From the NCBI GenBank assembly GCA_017618435.1, contig JAFZUH010000353.1, forward strand, positions 1 to 5,549: DNA of 5,549 bases, in the 5' to 3' direction. Source of the DNA: Bacteroidales bacterium (GTDB lineage: Bacteria; Bacteroidota; Bacteroidia; Bacteroidales; WCHB1-69). The position numbers were made by a program, and so were the translations under genes. A model generated the notes under the pieces. It had not been told where the DNA came from, made no database searches, and saw only the letters and a list, made by a program, of their open reading frames with translations. Position 1 is the first letter of the stretch. Each line of letters opens with the position of its first letter. Below, in pieces: positions 1 through 5,289 of the stretch.

Positions 1-893
1 AACAAGATGTGAGAGCCATGGCCGGTGTGCCTTCTTGGATTCTGATGATTGTGAAAAGAGTATTGGAATTAGAGCAGAAAGATAATCTTTGTGAAGTGTG
101 GTCTAATTTGGAACTGTTTATGCATGGCGGCGTTAATTTTGCTCCATACAAAAAACAATATCAACATATTACGAACGAAAATCTTTGCTTTTGGCAGGTG
201 TATAATGCAAGTGAGGGGTATTTTGCCACACAAGACAGACTTGTGGCTGATGATATGCTTTTGTTGGTTGATAATGGTGTTTTCTTTGAATTTATACCCT
301 TGCAAGATTTTGTTAGTAAAGACTATGCAAAGGCTGTGCCTTTGGAACAGGTAAAATTAGACCGGAATTATGTTATTGTTATCAGTACGAATGCGGGTTT
401 GTGGCGTTATGTAATTGGAGATGTTGTGCGATTTACTTCATTGAATCCGTATAGAATAATCATTACGGGAAGGACAACCAATTTTGTCAATGCTTTTGGG
501 GAAGAATTGATTGTTGATAATGCGGAAAAAGCCATAGCCTTTGCATGTAAAAAAACGAATGCTATTGTCAATGAATATACAATGGCACCGGTTTATCCGT
601 CTTCGACACAACAAGCCGCACATCAGTGGTTGATAGAATTTGAACAAGCCCCGCAGTCTTTAAGTCAATTTGTTCAATTGTTGGACGAAGAACTGAAAAA
701 CCAAAATTCGGATTACGAGGCCAAGCGGACCGCTGATATATTATTGCAAAACCCTATTGTTCAACAAATTCCGTATGGAACGTTTTTGAAATGGCTGGCT
801 TCCAAAAATAAATTGGGGGGACAATTCAAAGTGCCGAGGTTGTCGAATGACAGACATGTAATAGAAGAAATTTTGTCAATGGTGAATAAATAA
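1..893 (+). CDS. GH3 auxin-responsive-promoter family protein, C-terminal part (5' end off window)
   Basis: The reading frame is open to the left edge (codons CAA GAT precede position 9), so the gene begins outside the window. About 297 codons remain of a family usually near 500 residues. Counting from the codon at 9, visible family blocks are VRAMAGVPSW at 1-10, YNASEGYFATQ at 65-75 (matching the ATP-motif region of plant GH3 proteins), STNAGLWRYVIGDVVRF at 126-142, ITGR at 152-155, FGEELIVDNAE at 163-173, NSDYEAKR at 233-240 and GGQFKVPRLSNDR at 270-282. Plant GH3 enzymes adenylate a carboxylic acid and join it to an amino acid. The substrate of the bacterial branch is not known to me, so amide synthetase activity is inferred only. 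No signal peptide or membrane segment is seen in this part. It ends at TAA 891-893, 89 bases before ilvE; no clear terminator follows, so read-through into ilvE is possible. Confidence 0.9.
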   Translation, partial: QDVRAMAGVPSWILMIVKRVLELEQKDNLCEVWSNLELFMHGGVNFAPYKKQYQHITNENLCFWQVYNASEGYFATQDRLVADDMLLLVDNGVFFEFIPLQDFVSKDYAKAVPLEQVKLDRNYVIVISTNAGLWRYVIGDVVRFTSLNPYRIIITGRTTNFVNAFGEELIVDNAEKAIAFACKKTNAIVNEYTMAPVYPSSTQQAAHQWLIEFEQAPQSLSQFVQLLDEELKNQNSDYEAKRTADILLQNPIVQQIPYGTFLKWLASKNKLGGQFKVPRLSNDRHVIEEILSMVNK

Positions 894-902
894 TGGCAAG
901 AA

Positions 903-937
903 TTTGATTTTATTTGAAAAAAAAGTACTTACTTTGC
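903..937 (+). promoter_or_regulatory. probable Bacteroidetes-type promoter for ilvE
   Basis: In the 89-base gap before ilvE, TACTTTGC at 930-937 resembles the Bacteroidetes -7 element TAnnTTTG with one T missing. TTTG at 903-906 is a possible -33 element, although the 23-base spacing is on the long side; another TTTG at 913-916 is too close. Transcription would start around 943-945 and give an AT-rich leader of about 40 bases. I see no leader peptide, riboswitch-like structure or attenuator in it, and no Shine-Dalgarno sequence before the ATG at 983. Confidence 0.4.
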
Positions 938-982
938 ATATTGTTTGGAAATAAATAAAAATATATACAAAATATTAACAAT

Positions 983-2008
983 ATGGAAAATATAAATTGG
1001 AAAGAATTGTCATTCGGTTATATGAAAACCGATTACAATGTAAGATGTTATTATCGTGATGGTAAATGGGGTGAATTGGAAGTTTCTTCTTCAGAAGAAA
1101 TTCCTATCCACATGGCTGCCACTTGTTTGCACTATGGACAAGAAGGATTTGAAGGCTTGAAGGCTTTCCGTGGCAAAGACGGTAAAGTGCGTGTATTCCG
1201 TATGGATGAAAATGCAAAACGTTTGGCCTCTACTGCTCATGGTATCATGATGGCTGAATTTCCGATAGAGAAATTCAGAGAAGCCGTTGCCAAAGTTATC
1301 CGTTTGAATCAACGTTTTATTCCTCCTTATGGAACAGGTGCTTCATTGTATCTTCGTCCATTGTTGATAGGTACAGGTGCTCAAGTGGGTGTAAAACCTG
1401 CAACTGAATATTTGTTTGTAGTGTTTGTAACACCGGTAGGTCCTTATTTTAAAGGCGGTTTTACCACCAATCCATACGTCATTACCCGTAAATATGACCG
1501 TTCTGCTCCACTTGGAACAGGTATTTACAAAGTAGGTGGCAATTATGCGGCAAGTATGCGTGCCCATAGCGAAGCCTGCCATGGCGGTGAATATGCTTGT
1601 GAATTTTATTTGGATGCCAAAGAAAAACATTATATTGATGAAGCAGGTGCTGCTAATTTCTTTGGTATCAAAAACAATACTTATATTACACCGAAATCTA
1701 CTTCCATTCTTCCTTCTATCACCAACAAATCTTTGATGCAATTGGCTGAACATTTGGGAATGAAGACCGAACGCAGACCTATTCCTATTGAAGAATTGGA
1801 AACATTTGAAGAAGCAGGTGCTTGTGGTACCGCCGCTGTTATCAGTCCTATTCAACGTATTGATGATTTGGATAATAACAAATCTTATGTTATCTCCAAA
1901 GACGGACAACCCGGTCCATGGTGCAAAAAACTATACACTGCTTTGCAACAAATTCAATATGGTGAAGCAGAAGATGTTTTCGGCTGGTGTGATATTATAG
2001 ATTTATAA
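983..2008 (+). CDS. ilvE: branched-chain amino acid aminotransferase
   Basis: This is a 341-residue fold-type IV PLP enzyme. It transfers the amino group between leucine, isoleucine or valine and 2-oxoglutarate in the cytoplasm, the last step of branched-chain amino acid synthesis and the first of breakdown. The length and motifs fit the long, eukaryote-like BCAT subgroup: YGQEGFEGLKAFRG at 51-64, RPLLIGTG at 125-132, GTGIYKVGGNYAAS at 178-191 with the expected PLP-binding Lys183, IDEAGAANFFG at 218-228 with the conserved Glu220, and EAGACGTAAVISPIQRI at 277-293 near the phosphate-binding end. The CxxC redox pair of mammalian BCATs is absent (this block has only Cys281). The ATG at 983 is preceded by AT-rich sequence and no Shine-Dalgarno, as is usual for the phylum. 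A strong terminator follows 22 bases after the stop, so it is probably monocistronic. No frameshift or missing key residue is seen. Confidence 0.97.
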   Translation: MENINWKELSFGYMKTDYNVRCYYRDGKWGELEVSSSEEIPIHMAATCLHYGQEGFEGLKAFRGKDGKVRVFRMDENAKRLASTAHGIMMAEFPIEKFREAVAKVIRLNQRFIPPYGTGASLYLRPLLIGTGAQVGVKPATEYLFVVFVTPVGPYFKGGFTTNPYVITRKYDRSAPLGTGIYKVGGNYAASMRAHSEACHGGEYACEFYLDAKEKHYIDEAGAANFFGIKNNTYITPKSTSILPSITNKSLMQLAEHLGMKTERRPIPIEELETFEEAGACGTAAVISPIQRIDDLDNNKSYVISKDGQPGPWCKKLYTALQQIQYGEAEDVFGWCDIIDL

Positions 2009-2029
2009 TATAGAACATTTGTCATATAC

Positions 2030-2068
2030 AGGCTGTCATGTAGATGACAGCCTTATTTTTATTTATTT
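2030..2068 (+). terminator. intrinsic terminator after ilvE
   Basis: AGGCTGTCAT at 2030-2039 pairs perfectly with ATGACAGCCT at 2044-2053, giving a 10-bp stem with a 4-base GTAG loop. A T-rich tract follows (TTATTTTTATTTATTT, about 2053-2068). It begins 22 bases after the ilvE stop and lies wholly before the likely start of the next gene. This is the only convincing terminator in the window. Confidence 0.85.
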
Positions 2069-2072
2069 GTCA

Positions 2073-3074
2073 GTGAAACAATTTTATACAATTCCGATTT
2101 TTATTCCCGAAAAATCATGTCCTTTCCGATGTGTGTATTGCAATCAATATAGAATTGCCAATTGTTTGGTGGTGCCATCGGCGGAAGAAACGGAACAGAT
2201 TATAGTGTCATATTTACAAACAATACCATCTGACAAGCATACGACTATTGCTTTTTTCGGCGGGAGTTTTACAGGTATGAGCATAGAAGAACAAAGTCGG
2301 TATCTTTCTGTTGCTGAACGTTATGTGAAGGACGGAAAGGTGGAAAAAATTCAATTGTCCACACGTCCTGATTATATCTCGAAAGAAATTTTGGACAATT
2401 TAAAACGATATAATGTTAAAACTATAGAATTGGGGGCACAATCTTTAGATGAAAATGTTTTAAAAATATCGGGGAGAAAACATTCTGTCAGAGATGTAGA
2501 AGAGGCTGCACGCTTGATTAAAAGTTATGGTTTTGATTTGGGACTGCAAATGATGATAGGCTTGCCGGAAGACACATTGGAAAAAAGTTTGTTTACCGCA
2601 CAAAAAATTATTGATTTGAAAGCCGATAACACAAGAATTTATCCTACCTTGGTTATCAAAGACACAGCCTTGGCCTCATGGTGGAAAGCGGGAAAATACA
2701 AAGCCCTTTCGTTGCAAGAGGCCATTGATTGGTGTGCAAAAATATATATGTTGTTTGTCAATAACAATGTACAAGTATTGCGTGTAGGCTTGCATCCAAG
2801 TGAAGGATTGATAAACAAACGGGATTTGTTGGACGGACCTTTTCATGTTTCGTTCAAGGAATTGGTATTGACGAAAATATGGGAAGAAAAGTTATTGCAA
2901 ATACCTGAAAACAAGCAAGGAAAACTTATCATTCGTATTGCACCGCAAGCAATGAACGGAGCAATAGGCTATTATGCTGAAAATAAAAAATTACTGACAA
3001 CACGATTTGCAGCAGTGCAATTTGTGGCAGATGTACAAATGAAAAATTTTGATTTTGAGTATAGAATAGAATAA
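2073..3074 (+). CDS. radical SAM protein, Elp3-like subgroup with C-terminal extension, no acetyltransferase domain
   Basis: With a GTG start at 2073 this is 333 residues. CPFRCVYC at 16-23 supplies Cys16, Cys20 and Cys23 in the canonical CxxxCxxC arrangement that binds the 4Fe-4S cluster and S-adenosylmethionine. FFGGSFTG at 61-68 is the glycine-rich SAM-contact block. STRPDYIS at 96-103, ELGAQSLDENVL at 119-130 and LQMMIGLPEDT at 158-168 are typical of the Elp3/MiaB-type radical SAM domain. The region from about 185, with RIYPTLVIKDTAL at 188-200 and RVGLHPSEGL at 237-246, resembles the radical SAM C-terminal extension. No GNAT domain follows, and the cysteine spacing is not that of true Elp3. 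The frame is open back to a TTG at 2019, but that longer form would translate the ilvE terminator hairpin, and homologs as I recall them begin a few residues before the IPIFIP block (residues 7-12). TTG at 2067 is an alternative start. The gene is 2 bases from the next one. Substrate unknown; tRNA modification is only a guess from the superfamily. Confidence 0.85.
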   Translation: MKQFYTIPIFIPEKSCPFRCVYCNQYRIANCLVVPSAEETEQIIVSYLQTIPSDKHTTIAFFGGSFTGMSIEEQSRYLSVAERYVKDGKVEKIQLSTRPDYISKEILDNLKRYNVKTIELGAQSLDENVLKISGRKHSVRDVEEAARLIKSYGFDLGLQMMIGLPEDTLEKSLFTAQKIIDLKADNTRIYPTLVIKDTALASWWKAGKYKALSLQEAIDWCAKIYMLFVNNNVQVLRVGLHPSEGLINKRDLLDGPFHVSFKELVLTKIWEEKLLQIPENKQGKLIIRIAPQAMNGAIGYYAENKKLLTTRFAAVQFVADVQMKNFDFEYRIE

Positions 3075-3076
3075 AA

Positions 3077-3766
3077 ATGATTGTTCTTCACGATTATCGA
3101 TTGTCCGATAAGGCTGTAAAAACGTTAAGCAACTATGCCGAACCGCTTGCTTTTGATGCACGAAATACAATTGCTTTTTCTGCTCTTGCCGGACATGCTG
3201 ATATTTTTTGTTGTACGGGTTTGTCTCAACCGGTTTTGGCTCCCAATACACCTCAATATATTATAGAATATTTGAAATCAAAAAATATTGATTTTCAATA
3301 TGGTAAAACTATTGTCGGGGATAGTAAAGATGTTATTTCCGCATACAATGTAGCCATTAGCCGTTCCTTTGTCGTTCACAATAGGCATTGTACTGACCCT
3401 GTTATTATGCAAAATCTGCAAGGAAAAACATATATACATGTAAAACAATCGTTTGCACGCTGCTCAACAATGGTTTTGCCTGATGATAATTTTATTACAT
3501 CCGATAAGGCTATTTTTGCCAAATTGAGCGAAAAACATGTGAATTGTCTGTATGTGAATCCTGAACAAATTGTCTTGCCGAGCTTGAATTACGGTTTGAT
3601 TGGGGGGTGTATGGGTGTATGCGACAAACAAGTGTTTGTCAGTGGTTCGTTGAAAAACATAGCAGATGGAGAAAAAATGAGAAGTTGGATAACAGATTCG
3701 GGGTTTGATATTGTGGAACTTGACACAACTTCTTTGTTTGATGGCGGAGGTTTGTTGTTTGTATAG
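3077..3766 (+). CDS. DUF6873 family protein, probable pentein (guanidino-modifying enzyme) fold
   Basis: This 229-residue cytoplasmic protein has no signal peptide or membrane segment. It matches from memory the DUF6873 pattern: GHADIFCC at 39-46, a VLAPN block at 53-57, VVHNRHCTD at 99-107, VKQSFARCS at 122-130, FITSDKAIF at 139-147, NYGLIGGCMGVCD at 171-183 and a C-terminal FDGGGLLFV at 221-229. Short blocks of strand, turn and Asp, such as those around 127-143 and 175-191, recur in the chain and fit the pseudo-repeated beta/alpha propeller of penteins (arginine deiminase and amidinotransferase relatives). His40 and Asp42 resemble an HxD catalytic motif, but the final GGG block stops four residues later without the cysteine found there in agmatine and arginine deiminases. 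Activity is therefore uncertain. The ATG lies 2 bases after the radical SAM stop, so the pair is surely co-transcribed and probably functionally linked. Function unknown. Confidence 0.75.
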   Translation: MIVLHDYRLSDKAVKTLSNYAEPLAFDARNTIAFSALAGHADIFCCTGLSQPVLAPNTPQYIIEYLKSKNIDFQYGKTIVGDSKDVISAYNVAISRSFVVHNRHCTDPVIMQNLQGKTYIHVKQSFARCSTMVLPDDNFITSDKAIFAKLSEKHVNCLYVNPEQIVLPSLNYGLIGGCMGVCDKQVFVSGSLKNIADGEKMRSWITDSGFDIVELDTTSLFDGGGLLFV

Positions 3767-3809
3767 GATAGAACCGTCAAAGACAAATGCGAACAGAGAG
3801 TTTAGATGC

Positions 3810-4076
3810 TCAAATATCAATGATATACAGACACAAGGCCATTACCCAAGATAAGCAAATCAAAAGGCTGATTAAATAATAACTTTTCTTTTTGTTTTTA
3901 TGGTGAATGGCGGGCATAAGTATCATTATCAGGAAAATACCGCCCAATGCCTCTAAAATGTGCAATGATGTTTCGCTAACTCTTTTTCGTTTGTGCGATG
4001 CACTCCATTTGTCTTTGATGAAAAATATTCCGGATAAAATGTTGATAAATAATAAATAATAAAATATAGCACTCAT
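3810..4076 (-). CDS. DUF1294 family small membrane protein
   Basis: This is an 88-residue protein with three predicted membrane helices at about 2-20, 37-57 and 66-86. The first loop carries FFIKDKWSA at 18-26 and RVSETSLHILEALGG at 32-46; after helix two comes HHKNKK at 58-63. The DK-A, RV-E, L-GG and HK-K signature residues are those of DUF1294, a family of short inner-membrane proteins of unknown function that is sometimes fused to cold-shock or other domains. It is the last gene of the minus-strand operon: its ATG (4076-4074) directly abuts the TAA of the deaminase gene (4079-4077), so translation is probably coupled. It ends with TGA at 3812-3810. No link between DUF1294 and nucleotide metabolism is known to me, so its presence here may be incidental. 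Confidence 0.8.
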   Translation of the reverse strand: MSAIFYYLLFINILSGIFFIKDKWSASHKRKRVSETSLHILEALGGIFLIMILMPAIHHKNKKKSYYLISLLICLSWVMALCLYIIDI

Positions 4077-4568
4077 TTACTGATTGTTATATTTTAAAAT
4101 TTCGTCATTCATAAATACGATTTCAATGCCTGCTTGTTTGAACATTTCTTCGGATTCCTGTCCGGCATGATATTTCATTTCGCATACCACTCTTTTTATG
4201 CCGCAATTGATAATCATCATAGCACAAGTTCTACAGGGGGTCATTCTGCAGTATAGGGTGGCACCTTCTAAAGATATGCCCAATTTTGCGGCTTGGCAGA
4301 TAGCATTTTGTTCTGCATGCACAGTTCTTACGCAATGATTGGTAACCTCTCCGTTTTCGTGTATTGTTTTTTTCATTTGGTGTCCCACTTCATCGCAATG
4401 GGGCAATCCGATAGGGGAACCGACATAACCTGTTACCAGCATTTGTTTGTTTCTTACCACAACGCAGCCGCTTCTGCCTCTGTCGCAGGTAGCACGTTCG
4501 GCAACGGTGTTGGCAATTTTTATAAAGTATTCGTCCCAACTGGGTCTTTGATGTTTGTTATTGTCCAT
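4077..4568 (-). CDS. dCMP/cytidine deaminase family protein (zinc dependent)
   Basis: This 163-residue enzyme of the deoxycytidylate deaminase family is predicted to hydrolyse dCMP to dUMP, feeding thymidylate synthesis in the cytoplasm. The zinc site is intact: HAEQNAI at 84-90 gives the His84 ligand and the Glu86 proton shuttle, and TPCRTCAMM at 110-118 gives Cys112 and Cys115. WDEYFIKIANTVAERATC at 11-28 followed by DRGRSGCVVV at 29-38 is the usual N-terminal block. The loop that is GYNG in T4-like and ComEB-like enzymes reads GYVGSPIGLPHCDE here (47-60), marking a different subgroup. Length is normal for a stand-alone deaminase. The ATG at 4568 is 1 base after the stop of the kinase-like gene, and the stop directly abuts the DUF1294 start. 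A dCTP, cytidine or RNA substrate cannot be excluded from motifs alone, and comEB would be a possible but unproven symbol. Confidence 0.9.
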   Translation of the reverse strand: MDNNKHQRPSWDEYFIKIANTVAERATCDRGRSGCVVVRNKQMLVTGYVGSPIGLPHCDEVGHQMKKTIHENGEVTNHCVRTVHAEQNAICQAAKLGISLEGATLYCRMTPCRTCAMMIINCGIKRVVCEMKYHAGQESEEMFKQAGIEIVFMNDEILKYNNQ

Positions 4569-4569
4569 T

Positions 4570-5124
4570 TTATAGTATTTTTGCTAAAACTTGTTCTACT
4601 TCTTTATACAAATCTTCAATTTGTTTGTTGTTGTTAAATAAAAAATCGGCTTCAGAGATACATTTGGAAATATTTTGTTTGTTGGGGTCTGTGTTGTTCA
4701 TTTCTTGGTATTCGCTTGCCTTGAATTCTTCAAAACTGATATGGTCGGTTTCGGAATTCCGTTTTACGACACGGCGATAACGTTCGGCAATGTCTGCATC
4801 GATGGCAAAGAGATAAAAATTGGAATGTTTTCGCAACGAAAGCACTTCACCGTATGTCCTGATAGATTCTATAACAGCATTTTGCCGGTTTTTAAGGGCT
4901 TCTTCATACAGACAATCTGTAATATAAGACGGATTGTGAGTTTTTCTTAAATTGTTGGCAACCATAGTCATACTGTCTCTATTGATAGGCAGGGTTTGTT
5001 TTTTGATTTCTTCAATTAGAAAATTTCTTACAGAATAATGTTTGAAATTTTTCCGTTGCACCAGATAATCGACAATGGTTCCCTTGCCGGCTCCAATTGT
5101 TCCTGTTATGCCAATTATTTTCAT
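4570..5124 (-). CDS. P-loop nucleotide kinase-like ATPase (AAA_18 / dephospho-CoA kinase-like)
   Basis: This 184-residue cytoplasmic protein opens with a Walker A loop, GTIGAGKGT at 8-16 (Lys14, Thr16), in the GxxGxGKGT form found in nucleoside monophosphate kinases. HYSVRNFLIEEI at 29-40, NRDSMTMVANNLR at 48-60 and VIESIRTYGEV at 84-94 correspond to the acceptor-binding and central-strand region. FYLFAIDAD at 103-111, RYRRVVKR at 115-122 and DPNKQNISKCISEADFLF at 146-163 form the lid and C-terminal parts of the same family. It is the first gene of the operon, and the deaminase start lies 1 base after its stop. A deoxynucleotide kinase role is inferred from this pairing; the family is often labelled dephospho-CoA kinase-like, but a housekeeping coaE assignment is not supported because the sequence differs from typical CoaE. 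The ATG at 5124 is the only start that keeps the P-loop near the N-terminus. Confidence 0.85.
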   Translation of the reverse strand: MKIIGITGTIGAGKGTIVDYLVQRKNFKHYSVRNFLIEEIKKQTLPINRDSMTMVANNLRKTHNPSYITDCLYEEALKNRQNAVIESIRTYGEVLSLRKHSNFYLFAIDADIAERYRRVVKRNSETDHISFEEFKASEYQEMNNTDPNKQNISKCISEADFLFNNNKQIEDLYKEVEQVLAKIL

Positions 5125-5155
5125 AAGTCTTTGTTCGGTTTTTGATATTAAAATA

Positions 5156-5163
5156 CAAAATTA
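5156..5163 (-). promoter_or_regulatory. possible -7 element of the kinase/deaminase/DUF1294 operon
   Basis: Read on the minus strand, TAATTTTG from 5163 to 5156 matches the Bacteroidetes -7 consensus TAnnTTTG exactly. It lies 31 bases upstream of the ATG at 5124, giving a leader of roughly 25 bases. No TTTG or TTG is found at the proper -33 distance; that stretch is A-rich, so the promoter may be weak or the match may be chance in AT-rich DNA. Confidence 0.4.
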
Positions 5164-5242
5164 CTATTTATTTTTTGATTTTTAGTCATTTTTATAAAAT
5201 CCTGTTTAAAATTTTCAGAAATTGATTGTCAGTAAATTCAAG

Positions 5243-5269
5243 TTGGACAGTTATAAAAGTGTATCTTTG
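5243..5269 (+). promoter_or_regulatory. promoter of the lipoprotein gene
   Basis: TATCTTTG at 5262-5269, followed by C, is a textbook Bacteroidetes -7 element (TAnnTTTG). TTG at 5243-5245 can serve as the -33 element with a slightly short 16-base spacer. Transcription would begin near 5275, leaving a leader of about 15 bases before the ATG at 5290. No operator-like inverted repeat is seen in the 165-base divergent gap. Confidence 0.65.
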
Positions 5270-5289
5270 CAAAATAAATAAATAGGCAA

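Noticed and set aside
938..982. Possible attenuator or leader peptide before ilvE
   Set aside because: The leader is about 40 bases of AT-rich sequence with no short open frame rich in Leu/Ile/Val codons and no competing hairpins.
1343..1909. 188-codon minus-strand open frame inside ilvE
   Set aside because: It lies wholly opposite a clearly conserved gene and its translation is rich in Phe, Cys, Arg and Thr with no recognisable domain; it is an antisense shadow.
2019..2072. Longer form of the radical SAM gene starting at TTG 2019
   Set aside because: The added 18 codons run through the perfect terminator hairpin of ilvE and encode nothing family-like; GTG 2073 is more credible.
3815..3827. 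Small palindrome ATATC-AAT-GATAT near the end of the DUF1294 gene
   Set aside because: A 5-bp AT-rich stem inside coding sequence with no T-run; too weak for a terminator or operator.
4293..4637. 114-codon plus-strand open frame across the deaminase/kinase junction
   Set aside because: It is antisense to the zinc-site region of the deaminase and to the end of the kinase gene; low-complexity hydrophobic translation without motifs.
5125..5289. Possible small antitoxin-like RNA (as accompanies AvcD) upstream of the kinase-deaminase operon
   Set aside because: The 165-base divergent gap shows only promoter-like elements for the two flanking genes, with no strong stem-loops or terminator that would mark a separate small RNA.
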